A DNA stretch of 18,737 nucleotides from Aurantimonas sp036252795. GTDB lineage: Bacteria > Pseudomonadota > Alphaproteobacteria > Rhizobiales > Rhizobiaceae. The notes below the pieces were generated by a model. The model searched no databases. It worked only from the letters and a program-made list of their open reading frames with translations, and had not been told where the DNA came from. Below are positions 7,285-14,615 of this stretch, piece by piece. How positions within the stretch are numbered: the stretch's first letter is position 1; every line of letters starts with the position of its first letter. A program made the translations under genes and the position numbers. The stretch is from NCBI GenBank assembly GCA_036252795.1, contig DASYHY010000202.1:1-18737 (forward strand), in the 5' to 3' direction.

Positions 7285-8219
7285 GGGTGATCTCCTTCGA
7301 GGAAGCCGACGGGCTGCTGTCGTGGACGCTGGTCGCCGACGCGATCGCGGCCGGTCATCGCCTGCCGGCACCGGAAGTCGGCGACATGCTGCTGTCGCAG
7401 GAAGGAAGGAGCCTGCTGAACCGCGCCGCCTGGATTCCGGGGCTTGGGATCGCGCTGAAGTCCGTCACCGTCTATCCGGAAAACCCAAGCAGCCATCCGC
7501 CGCTTCCCTCGGTCCAGGGGAGCGTCCTCCTGTTCGACGAGCAGAGCGGCGCGCCGGTCGCGCTCATCGACGGCATCCTCGTCACCAAATGGAAGACCGC
7601 CGGCGACTCGGTGCTGGGCGCGCGCCTCCTCGCCCGGCCGGATTCGCGCCGGCTGCTGATCTGCGGCGCCGGCACGCTGGCCGGGTCGCTGATCGAGGCT
7701 TACACCGAAATCTTCCCAAGCCTCGAGGAAGTCGGCATCTGGAACCGCACGGCCGGGCGCGCCGCAGCGCTTGCTGCCGCGTGGCAGAAGCAAGGGGTCG
7801 CCGTTCGGCCCGTCACCGATCTCGCCGCTGCGGTGGCTAAGGCGGACATCGTGTCGACCGCGACGATGGCGGTGGCGCCGTTCCTGCGCGGCGAGTGGCT
7901 CCGCCCCGGCACGCATGTCGACCTGATCGGCGCGTATCGGCCGGACATGCGCGAGGCGGACGACGCGGTCCTGACGCGGGGCGAACTGTTCGTCGATTCC
8001 CGCCGCACGACGATCGGCCATATCGGCGAGATCGAGGTTCCGCTGAAGCAAGGGGTGATCGGCGCCGCCGACATACGCGGCGACCTCGCCGAGCTCGTCG
8101 CCGGGACGGCCGGCCGCAGCGGCCCGGAGGCCATCACCGTGTTCAAGAACGGCGGCGGCGCGCATCTCGACCTGATGGTGGCCGATCTCATCCGCCGCAT
8201 CGTCCGCGCAAAAGACTGA
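7281..8219 (+). CDS. ornithine cyclodeaminase / mu-crystallin family dehydrogenase
   Basis: The 312-residue NAD(P)-dependent enzyme belongs to the OCD/mu-crystallin family. Its members include ornithine cyclodeaminase, pyrroline-2-carboxylate and other ketimine reductases, and alanine dehydrogenase. The Rossmann dinucleotide loop is LLICGAGTLAGSLIEAY (125-141, GxGxxA), with STATMAVAPFL at 192-202. An active-site lysine candidate is Lys60 (ALKSVTVYPEN), and the C-terminal acid sits in NGGGAHLDL (290-298). The ATG at 7281 overlaps the GNAT stop (ATGA). A hairpin right after the stop probably ends the operon. In a cluster with cysteine and mercaptopyruvate enzymes, a cyclic ketimine (possibly sulfur-containing) is a tempting substrate, but this is inference and true ornithine cyclodeaminase activity is possible. 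Confidence 0.85.
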   Translation: MRVISFEEADGLLSWTLVADAIAAGHRLPAPEVGDMLLSQEGRSLLNRAAWIPGLGIALKSVTVYPENPSSHPPLPSVQGSVLLFDEQSGAPVALIDGILVTKWKTAGDSVLGARLLARPDSRRLLICGAGTLAGSLIEAYTEIFPSLEEVGIWNRTAGRAAALAAAWQKQGVAVRPVTDLAAAVAKADIVSTATMAVAPFLRGEWLRPGTHVDLIGAYRPDMREADDAVLTRGELFVDSRRTTIGHIGEIEVPLKQGVIGAADIRGDLAELVAGTAGRSGPEAITVFKNGGGAHLDLMVADLIRRIVRAKD

Positions 8220-8220
8220 A

Positions 8221-8238
8221 GCCGGGCGCGATCCCGGC
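8221..8238 (+). terminator. terminator-like hairpin closing the sulfur amino-acid cluster
   Basis: GCCGGG (8221-8226) and CCCGGC (8233-8238) pair with a 6-base loop, beginning one base after the stop of the OCD-family gene. No T run follows, so termination may be partial. It separates the cluster from the hydrolase gene 88 bases downstream. Confidence 0.4.
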
Positions 8239-8325
8239 TGATGATGCCGCCGGCGGCTGCTGTTTCGCCAAGGCCTCAGACGCGGTACAGCTTCCGGCCA
8301 TCCGCCGCCAACCGGACGGTTTCCC

Positions 8326-9306
8326 GTGATCCTACGCATTCTTCTCGCCTTCGCCTTTCTCCTCTTCGTGATCCTCGCCGCGCTCTGGCTCGTCGGACCG
8401 CGCGAGCCGGCCGACCTGACGGTGAGCTTCGATCCCGCCGTGATCGGCGAGGACCCCGAAGCCTATCTCGCCCGTACCGAGGCGGACGTGCCGAACCTGC
8501 GGGGGAACGCCCAAAAGGAAATCGTCTGGGCATTCCCCGTCTCTCGCGCCCGCACCCCGCTGGCGCTGGTCTACGTCCACGGCTTTTCGGCTTCCAAGGC
8601 CGAGACGCGGCCGCTGGCCGACGAGGTCGCGCAGGCGCTCGGGGCCAACCTCTTCTACACGCGGCTGACAGGCCATGGCCGCGACGGCGCCGCCATGGAA
8701 CAGGCCACCGTCAACGACTGGGTCAACGACCTCGCCGAAGCGGTGGCGATCGGCCGGGCGATCGGCAATCGCGTCGTCGTCATCGCCAGCTCCACAGGCG
8801 CGACACTTGCCGCAACGGGCGCGGCCGAGGCCGACTTCATGAGAGACGTTGACGGCCTCGTGCTGATCTCGCCCAATTTCGGCCTGCTCGATCGCTGGTC
8901 GTTCCTGCTCGAACTGCCATATGCCCGCGAGATCCTGCCGCTGCTCGGCGGGGACACCTACGGCTTCGAGCCGGCCAACGCGGCCCAGGCCGAGAACTGG
9001 ACGACGCGGTACCCGATTGGCGCCCTCGCCCCGATGGGCGCGCTCGTTCGCGCGGCGCGCTCGGCCGATTTCCGGTCGGTGCTGACGCCGCTGATGGTCC
9101 TCTACTCACCGGCCGACGCCATCGTCGATCCGGCGGCGACGGAGGCCGTCGTGGCGCGCTGGGGCGGCCCGACCGAGGTGGTGACGGTGTCGCAGAGCGG
9201 CGACCCGGCAAACCACGTGATCGCCGGAGATATCTACTCGCCGCAGACGACGTCGACACTCGCCGCGACGATCACCGATTGGATCACGGCGCTGCCGTCC
9301 GATTGA
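8326..9306 (+). CDS. membrane-anchored alpha/beta hydrolase
   Basis: Residues 3-23 are a strong hydrophobic helix (ILRILLAFAFLLFVILAALWL), acting as an N-terminal anchor or uncleaved signal, so the catalytic domain is likely periplasmic. The fold is an alpha/beta hydrolase: oxyanion segment YVHGFSAS (83-90), TGHG (115-118), and a nucleophile elbow ASSTG with Ser156. The elbow has Ala in place of the first Gly of GxSxG. The triad acid is likely Asp264 (SPADAIVDP) and the base His297 (ANHVIAG). The start is GTG at 8326. The gene converges on the MFS transporter with six bases between stops. Substrate is unknown; an ester or lipid is a fair guess. Confidence 0.85.
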   Translation: MILRILLAFAFLLFVILAALWLVGPREPADLTVSFDPAVIGEDPEAYLARTEADVPNLRGNAQKEIVWAFPVSRARTPLALVYVHGFSASKAETRPLADEVAQALGANLFYTRLTGHGRDGAAMEQATVNDWVNDLAEAVAIGRAIGNRVVVIASSTGATLAATGAAEADFMRDVDGLVLISPNFGLLDRWSFLLELPYAREILPLLGGDTYGFEPANAAQAENWTTRYPIGALAPMGALVRAARSADFRSVLTPLMVLYSPADAIVDPAATEAVVARWGGPTEVVTVSQSGDPANHVIAGDIYSPQTTSTLAATITDWITALPSD

Positions 9307-9312
9307 ACCGCC

Positions 9313-10488
9313 TCACCGGGTACGGGAGTCGCGGCTGAAGGAATAGGACGCAAGACCGGCGGCGAGCAGCAGCGCATAGAAGCCGAAGAGGATCGCATAG
9401 GCGCCCGGCGGCGAGGTGTAGCCGGTCGCGGCGGCAAAGACGCCCCCCGACAGGAACTGGACCACCCCGGCGCCACCGATCGAGAAGAAGTTCATCAGCG
9501 TCACGCCGCGCCCGAGGAGATGCGCCGGCACCATCGACCGTGCATGCGCCATTATCAGCGCATAGCCGGCCCCGAAGAACGCCAAAGCCGTCAGCAGGAC
9601 GACGGCGGTGGTCGCGGAACCACCGCTGGTCGCAGCCAGAGCCGCAAGGCAGAAGCCGGTCAACGTGACACCTACGAACGGCACCCATTTGCGGGTGTTG
9701 AACACGACGTCGAGCGGGCCGTAGCTGATCGTGCCGAGGATCAGCGCCATCGCCATGACGAAGGTCGCGCGGCCGATCGCCTCGAGGTCGAAGCCGTACA
9801 CGTCCGCGAGGAACGGGCCGGCCCACAGGCCCCGGATGTTGGCGGCAGGTGCATAGGCGACGAAGGCGATGAACATCAGCGGCCAGAGCCGGCGCATCTT
9901 CAGGAGCGTCAGCAGCGAGCCCGTGCCCTCCGGCGCCGTGACGGCGGGGGGATCGCGCACCCAGACCGCGATGGCCAGCGCGGCGAACAGCGTGACGCCG
10001 GCGAGCCCCACCATGACCGTGCGCCAGCCGAACGCATCGGTGGCAAAGGCCAGCGGCGCGGACCCAAGAACGCCCCCGGACAGGCCCGTCGCCACGAACC
10101 ACGAGGCAAACATGGCGAAGCGACGCGGCGGAAACCGCCGCGCCAGAATGTAAAACGCCGCCATCAGCACCGCCGAGCAGCCGATGCCGATGAGCGCCAT
10201 CGCCGCGATGATCGCTAGAGGCCCCTCCGCGCGCGAAAACAATGCGGCGCCGAAGACAGCCGCGAGCAGGACCAGCGAGGCGGTGCGCCGCGGGCCGTAA
10301 CGGTCGAGCGCCGCGCCGACCGGAAACTGCATCAGCGCGAAGGCGATGAACCATACGCCGGCAGCCGTCGCGAGATCCGCCTCGCCGACCGGAAGCTCCG
10401 CGACGAGCACGGGGGCGAGCACCGCGAGAAACGACCGGAAGAACTGCGACAGCACGTAGGTGGCAGCCAGGATCGGGATGCCGCTCAC
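9313..10488 (-). CDS. major facilitator superfamily transporter
   Basis: At 391 residues with about twelve hydrophobic helices, this is a standard MFS permease of the inner membrane. The loop between helices 2 and 3 carries the family motif as GAALDRYGPRRT (58-69). The start is a GTG at 10488, overlapping the stop of an 18-codon ORF. It lies 66 bases downstream of ilvA on the same strand and may be co-transcribed with it. A hairpin (10511-10526) in the gap could reduce readthrough. An amino-acid or drug exporter role is possible, but the substrate cannot be read from sequence. Confidence 0.88.
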   Translation of the reverse strand: MSGIPILAATYVLSQFFRSFLAVLAPVLVAELPVGEADLATAAGVWFIAFALMQFPVGAALDRYGPRRTASLVLLAAVFGAALFSRAEGPLAIIAAMALIGIGCSAVLMAAFYILARRFPPRRFAMFASWFVATGLSGGVLGSAPLAFATDAFGWRTVMVGLAGVTLFAALAIAVWVRDPPAVTAPEGTGSLLTLLKMRRLWPLMFIAFVAYAPAANIRGLWAGPFLADVYGFDLEAIGRATFVMAMALILGTISYGPLDVVFNTRKWVPFVGVTLTGFCLAALAATSGGSATTAVVLLTALAFFGAGYALIMAHARSMVPAHLLGRGVTLMNFFSIGGAGVVQFLSGGVFAAATGYTSPPGAYAILFGFYALLLAAGLASYSFSRDSRTR

Positions 10489-10541
10489 GAGCCGGCCGCC
10501 TTGCCTCGGCGCGGGAGCCGTCCCGCCTGATCGATCGTCAT
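10485..10541 (-). CDS. possible 18-codon coupling ORF between ilvA and the MFS gene
   Basis: An ATG at 10541, 13 bases after the ilvA stop and preceded by GAGG, opens a frame for MTIDQAGRLPRRGKAAGS. Its TGA overlaps the GTG start of the transporter as GTGA. The frame contains the inverted repeat GCGGGA/TCCCGC (10511-10526). Ribosomes leaving this mini-ORF could restart on the transporter, which has little ribosome binding sequence of its own. It may equally be chance. Confidence 0.25.
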   Translation of the reverse strand: MTIDQAGRLPRRGKAAGS

Positions 10542-10554
10542 ACGCCTCGTCCGG

Positions 10555-11808
10555 TCAGATCAGGAGATCCGCCAGGATCTGGTTGTCGGTGATGTCCTGG
10601 TAGCTGACGCCGCCTTCGTCGAACCGCTCCAGCAGCCCGGCGAAATTCGCCGCGTCCTTCGTCTCGATGCCGATCAGGATCGACGCGAAGTCGCGCGCCG
10701 ACTTCTTCAGATACTCGAAGCGGGCGATATCGTCGTCCGGGCCGAGATAATCGAGGAAATCCTTCAGCGCACCGGGTCGCTGGGCCAGCCGCAGGATGAA
10801 GTACTTCTTCAGCCCCTCGTGGCGCAGGGCCCGCTCCTTGACGTCCGGCAGACGTTCGAAGTCGAAATTGCCGCCGGAAACGACGAGCACGACCGTCTTG
10901 CCCCGCACCGGGTCGGCGAGGTCGCGCAGCGCGTCGATCGCCAGGGCGCCGGCCGGCTCCAGCACGATCCCCTCGACGTTCAGCATCTCCAGCATCGTCC
11001 GACAGAGCCGGCCTTCCGGCGAGAGCAGGACGTCGTCGGGCGTGAAGGTCGACAGCGTGGAATAAGGAAGCGCGCCGATCTCGGCGACGGCAGCCCCATC
11101 GACGAAGCCGTCGAGCTGCGGGAGCTTGACGCGTTCCCCGCGGACCAGGCTGCTGCGAAGGCTCGGCGCGCCCATTGGCTCGACGAAGCGGAACTGCGGC
11201 CCGGCCTCGCCTTCGAAGAAGCGCACCAGGCCGGACGCAAGCCCGCCGCCGCCGACCGGCAGGACCAGCATGTCGGCGGCCTCGCCATCGAGTTGCGCGA
11301 CGATCTCGAGCCCGACGCTGGCCTGGCCCTCGACGATGTCCTCATGATCGAAGGGCGGCACCATGGCGGCGCCCGTCTCGGTCGAATAGGCGCGGGCGGC
11401 CGCGTAGCAATCGTCGAAGAAATCGCCCACGAGCTTGATCTCGACCGCATCGCCGCCGAACACCCTCGTCTTGTCGATCTTCTGCTGCGGCGTCGTCACC
11501 GGCATGAAGATCCGGCCGTTGAGACCGAAATGGCGGCAGGCGAAGGCAAATCCCTGGGCATGGTTGCCGGCCGAGGCACAACAGAAGCGGCCGGAGGCAG
11601 TTCCCGCCTCGATGCGCTTGCGCATGAAGTTGAAGGCGCCGCGAATCTTGTAGGAGCGGACCGGCGTCAGATCCTCGCGCTTGAGATAGATGCGCGCGCC
11701 ATAGCGGGCGGACAGATGCTCGTTCAGCTGCAGAGGGGTCGGCGGGAACAGCGCGCGCAGGGCGTGTTCCGCGGTGGCGACGCGGGAGCGAAAGTCGGAT
11801 GGAGACAT
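10555..11808 (-). CDS. ilvA: threonine ammonia-lyase (threonine dehydratase, short form)
   Basis: This PLP enzyme turns threonine into 2-oxobutanoate and ammonia, the first step toward isoleucine. The PLP lysine is Lys54 in RSYKIRGAFN. The substrate loop is SAGNHAQGFA (79-88), the phosphate loop VGGGGLASG (185-193), and the SGGN motif begins at 311. The C-terminal part (about 336-417) is a single ACT-like regulatory domain (ILRLAQRPGALKDFLDYLGPDDDI). The total of 417 residues matches the short form of Bacillus and Corynebacterium rather than the two-domain E. coli enzyme. The start at 11808 fits the family N-terminus, but no clear ribosome binding site precedes it. The longer in-frame version to 11964 adds a low-complexity Arg/Ser-rich stretch and is rejected. 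Confidence 0.93.
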   Translation of the reverse strand: MSPSDFRSRVATAEHALRALFPPTPLQLNEHLSARYGARIYLKREDLTPVRSYKIRGAFNFMRKRIEAGTASGRFCCASAGNHAQGFAFACRHFGLNGRIFMPVTTPQQKIDKTRVFGGDAVEIKLVGDFFDDCYAAARAYSTETGAAMVPPFDHEDIVEGQASVGLEIVAQLDGEAADMLVLPVGGGGLASGLVRFFEGEAGPQFRFVEPMGAPSLRSSLVRGERVKLPQLDGFVDGAAVAEIGALPYSTLSTFTPDDVLLSPEGRLCRTMLEMLNVEGIVLEPAGALAIDALRDLADPVRGKTVVLVVSGGNFDFERLPDVKERALRHEGLKKYFILRLAQRPGALKDFLDYLGPDDDIARFEYLKKSARDFASILIGIETKDAANFAGLLERFDEGGVSYQDITDNQILADLLI

Positions 11809-11926
11809 GGAGAGATACTTCAAAGACAGGATAGGCCGCTCGCGGCTTCCTCGAAACAGGCTGGCCGCCGACGGACGGCGACAGGAAACGGCGGCCCTGG
11901 CGCGGGACGCCGCGTGCCGGACGCGT

Positions 11927-12022
11927 CTAGTCGGCGGAGCGCTGCGGAGCAGCGAACGCGACAAGCGCGCCGGCGCCGATAATCGAGACGGCTACTCCGC
12001 CGATCGATGTCGTCATAGCCAT
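11927..12022 (-). CDS. possible 31-aa hydrophobic microprotein
   Basis: The frame reads MAMTTSIGGVAVSIIGAGAL, then VAFAAPQRSAD. Residues 7-26 form one hydrophobic helix rich in Gly, Ala, Val and Ile, so it would be a single-pass membrane peptide. AAGGGGG sits 7-8 bases before the ATG, a good ribosome binding site. It lies between adenine deaminase (86 bases upstream) and ilvA (118 bases downstream), all on the minus strand. Seven of 31 residues are branched-chain, so a leader role for ilvA is conceivable. There is no run of Ile, Leu or Val codons and no clear terminator after it. Confidence 0.4.
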   Translation of the reverse strand: MAMTTSIGGVAVSIIGAGALVAFAAPQRSAD

Positions 12023-12108
12023 CTCGCGCCCCCTTCTCGCCAGTCCACCATCGTTTCACCGGCAGCCATCGGCCATCGTCGGCCGTTTGTAAAGTCGCCG
12101 CTGCCGCC

Positions 12109-13908
12109 TCAGACGAAGAGGTCGACGAGTTGGAACGTCTCGACGTCGACGATGCCCTTGTCGGAGATGCGCAGGCTGGGGATCACCGCGAGCGCCAGCA
12201 GCGAGTGCTGCATGTAGGCGTTGTTCAGCGTGCAGCCGGCGTCCCGCATGGCTGCGATCAGCCTGTCGGCCTTGGCGGCGACGATCTCGGCGCGCTCGTT
12301 CGACATCAGCCCGGCGATCGGCATCTCGATCAGCGCCCGCTCCTCGCCGTCGGCGAAGAACACCACGCCGCCCCCGACCGCGCCCAGCCGGTTGGCGGCG
12401 AGAGCCATGTCTTCTTCCGAGGTGCCCACGACGATCATGTGGTGGCAATCATGCGCCACCGTCGACGCCATGGCGCAGCGGCCGCGATAGCCGAAGCCCG
12501 TTACGAAACCATTGACCACGTCGCCGGAGCCGCGGTGCCGCTCGACCAGCGCGATGCGGCAGATGTCGTTGCCGGGATCGGCCAGCGCGACGCCGTCCTC
12601 GACCGGCACCTGTGCGGTCAGCGCCTGCGTCGGCGCCTGGTTCTCCACGACCCCGATGATCCGCACCGAAACCATTGCGCCGGCGCCGGCCGGAGCCGCG
12701 ACCCGGAAATCGCGCGGAACGAGCGTCCTGCCCAGCCGCACGGTGTCGGTGGCGCTGACCGGATACTCGTAGGACGGCATGTCCGCCTTGAGGCGCCCGC
12801 CAGCGGCCAGTCGGACGCCCCGGCCGTAGACCGCGTCGATCGTCAATTCGGCGAGGTCGGAGACGATCAGGAAATCGGCGCGACGCCCGGGCGTGACCGA
12901 GCCGATCTCGCGCTCGAGCTTGAAGTGCTCGGCGGTGTTGATCGTCGCCATCTGGATCGCCGTGATCGGCTTCAGCCCACGGCCGATGGCGTGGCGCACG
13001 GCGCGGTCCATGTGGCCGTCGCGGACCAGCGTGCCGGAGTGGCAGTCATCGGTGCACAGGATGAAGCTGCGCGAGTCGAGACCCATCTCGGTGATGGCGC
13101 GGACCTGGCTGGCAACGTCGTACCAGGCCGAACCCAGCCGCAGCATCGCCTTCATGCCCTGGCGCACCCGCGCCGCCGCATCCTCCATGCGCGTGCCCTC
13201 GTGATCGTCCTCCGGCCCGCCGGCCACGTAGCCATGGAAGGCGCGGCCGAGGTCGGGCGACGCATAATGGCCGCCGACCGTGCGGCCGGCCCGCCGGGTC
13301 GCGGCGATCTCGCCGGCCATCGTCGGATCGTTGGCCGCAACGCCGGGGAAATTCATCACCTCTCCGAGCCCGATGATCCCCGGCCACCCCATCGCCTCGG
13401 CGACGTCGTCCGGGCCGAGCACGGCACCGCCCTCCTCCAGCCCCGGCGCCGAGGGCACGCAGGACGGCATCTGCACCCAGACGTTGACCGGCTGCGCCAG
13501 CGCCTCGTCATGCATCAGCCGGACGCCGGGCAAGCCAAGCACGTTGGCGATCTCGTGCGGGTCGATGAACATCGATGTGGTGCCGTGCGGGATCACCGCG
13601 CGGCAGAACTCGGTCACCGTGACCATGCCGCTCTCGACGTGCATGTGGGCGTCGCAGAGGCCGGGCACGACGTAGCGGCCCGCCGCATCGACGACGGTCG
13701 TCGCCTCACCGATCGTATGCGCCGCGTCCGGGCCGCAATAGGCGAAGCGGCCTGCCACGACCGCGACGTCGGTGGCCGGAATGATCTCGCCGGAATGGAC
13801 GTTCACCCAGCGCGCATTGCGGACGACGAGATTGGCCGGCCGCCGGCCCATTGCGGTGTCAACGAGGACCGGTGCCACAGTCTCGAAGGGTAGAAAAGGA
13901 TCCGCCAT
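12109..13908 (-). CDS. ade: adenine deaminase (Ade family amidohydrolase)
   Basis: The enzyme deaminates adenine to hypoxanthine and ammonia in purine salvage, using bound divalent metal. The 599-residue length matches the Ade family. Metal-binding DAHMHVESGM spans 86-95, followed by HGTTSMFIDPHEIANVLG (108-125). GEVMNFPGV is at 182-190, CTDDCHSG at 285-292 and TINTAEHFKL at 322-331. The C-terminal Ade domain includes AHDCHHMIVVG and ends in a typical helical tail. The ATG at 13908 follows GAGGCGG. A long interrupted palindrome at 13937-13964 is a possible operator. The opposite strand is open for 587 codons, which is a codon-bias effect rather than a second gene. Confidence 0.92.
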   Translation of the reverse strand: MADPFLPFETVAPVLVDTAMGRRPANLVVRNARWVNVHSGEIIPATDVAVVAGRFAYCGPDAAHTIGEATTVVDAAGRYVVPGLCDAHMHVESGMVTVTEFCRAVIPHGTTSMFIDPHEIANVLGLPGVRLMHDEALAQPVNVWVQMPSCVPSAPGLEEGGAVLGPDDVAEAMGWPGIIGLGEVMNFPGVAANDPTMAGEIAATRRAGRTVGGHYASPDLGRAFHGYVAGGPEDDHEGTRMEDAAARVRQGMKAMLRLGSAWYDVASQVRAITEMGLDSRSFILCTDDCHSGTLVRDGHMDRAVRHAIGRGLKPITAIQMATINTAEHFKLEREIGSVTPGRRADFLIVSDLAELTIDAVYGRGVRLAAGGRLKADMPSYEYPVSATDTVRLGRTLVPRDFRVAAPAGAGAMVSVRIIGVVENQAPTQALTAQVPVEDGVALADPGNDICRIALVERHRGSGDVVNGFVTGFGYRGRCAMASTVAHDCHHMIVVGTSEEDMALAANRLGAVGGGVVFFADGEERALIEMPIAGLMSNERAEIVAAKADRLIAAMRDAGCTLNNAYMQHSLLALAVIPSLRISDKGIVDVETFQLVDLFV

Positions 13909-13936
13909 GATTCCGCCTCAGCCCGCCTTGTTCCGG

Positions 13937-13964
13937 ACAAAATTCCGTGATCGTGGAACCTTGT
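13937..13964. promoter_or_regulatory. 28-bp interrupted palindrome upstream of ade
   Basis: Four-base half-blocks mirror each other around a central GATC: ACAA, TTCC, GATC, GGAA, TTGT, each separated by two bases. All 20 block positions obey the dyad and only the spacers break it. It lies 29-56 bases upstream of the ade ATG. On the minus strand a TATTAC-like -10 candidate sits just upstream of it, so a bound repressor could block early transcription. The regulator is not identified. Confidence 0.35.
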
Positions 13965-14050
13965 AATAATCCCGCATTCGTTACCACCGGGATCGGGTCC
14001 CGCACCATCGGTCTCGGGGCACGTCCACAGCCTGGGCTCTCCGCATTTGC

Positions 14051-14136
14051 TGGTGCGGGCGGCGGGACTCGAACCCGCACGGGACGAAGCCCGAGGGATT
14101 TTAAGTCCCTTGCGTCTACCATTTCGCCACGCCCGC
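14051..14136 (-). tRNA. tRNA-Leu (anticodon TAA)
   Basis: The acceptor strands GCGGGCG and CGCCCGC pair fully, with discriminator A and an encoded CCA. The anticodon arm AGGGA-CTTAAAA-TCCCT gives anticodon TAA. A long variable arm (CGGGCTTCGTCCCG) is the class II mark of tRNA-Leu. The T arm contains GGGTTCGAGTCCC. At 86 bases the length is right. Confidence 0.97.
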
Positions 14137-14146
14137 GCACCGCGGC

Positions 14147-14175
14147 AAGTCATCCGAGCGCGCCGTCGCTGTCAA
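14147..14175 (-). promoter_or_regulatory. promoter of tRNA-Leu
   Basis: On the minus strand a perfect TTGACA (14175-14170) is followed after 17 bases by TGACTT (14152-14147). The -35 is ideal and the -10 weak. The position puts the transcription start only a few bases ahead of the mature 5' end at 14136. Confidence 0.55.
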
Positions 14176-14289
14176 GTTCTGTGGGAACGGGGCCACACGC
14201 CGCAAAGAATTCGATGGCGAAATGCGGCAAGATTACGTAACGTGGCTTTCATCGAAAGGCCGAGGGCGGCCCAGCAGGGGGATGGCAAA

Positions 14290-14487
14290 ATGGCAAGCAA
14301 TTTCAGCCGTCTCGACGATTCTGTTCAGAATGAGAGTCTTCCGATTACGGATATCTCGGAGGTCGGCAGCGTGAACCTCCTGGCAAGGCTTCGAAATCAG
14401 AATTCGGCCCTCGAGAAGCTGCGCAACGCGCTGGACTTCGAGGACGATGCCACCAGCCAGGCAGAGCGCGACCCGCTGCCGGTCTAG
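14290..14487 (+). CDS. small acidic hypothetical protein (65 aa)
   Basis: The ATG at 14290 follows CAGGGGG at about 9 bases, giving a 65-residue peptide that starts MASNFSRLDDSVQNESLPIT. The middle (VNLLARLRNQNSALEKLRNAL) reads as a short amphipathic, possibly coiled-coil helix, and the tail is acidic. There is no signal peptide or cysteine. The longer frame upstream crosses tRNA-Leu and is rejected. A stem-loop follows 11 bases after the stop. Function is unknown. Confidence 0.55.
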   Translation: MASNFSRLDDSVQNESLPITDISEVGSVNLLARLRNQNSALEKLRNALDFEDDATSQAERDPLPV

Positions 14488-14497
14488 GCGGCCACAA

Positions 14498-14514
14498 CTC
14501 GCCCTTCCGGCGAG
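14498..14514 (+). terminator. terminator-like hairpin after the 65-aa gene
   Basis: CTCGCC and GGCGAG pair around a CTTCC loop, 11 bases after the stop at 14487. There is no real T run after it. Confidence 0.35.
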
Positions 14515-14568
14515 CGACTTGCCCATCCGGATCGAAGCAGACGGCTGCTCGAGCCGCCTGCCTTGATC

Positions 14569-14588
14569 GGCTGCGCGTAAACGCAGCC
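14569..14588 (-). terminator. terminator-like hairpin after wrbA
   Basis: GGCTGCG and CGCAGCC form a 7-bp stem with a 6-base loop, 28 bases downstream of the wrbA stop on the minus strand. It lacks a U run. Confidence 0.35.
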
Positions 14589-14615
14589 CTCACTTCCTGT
14601 CCTGTCAGAAGCGGA

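Noticed and set aside
3983..8219. Staphyloferrin-like SbnA/SbnB pair (cysteine-synthase-like plus OCD-like)
   Set aside because: The two genes are separated by three others, no siderophore synthetase is present, and the synthase looks like ordinary rhizobial CysK.
12130..13893. 587-codon open frame on the plus strand, antisense to ade
   Set aside because: It mirrors ade almost exactly, and its composition (Arg, His, Asp, Gly rich) is the usual shadow of a high-GC gene with strong third-position bias.
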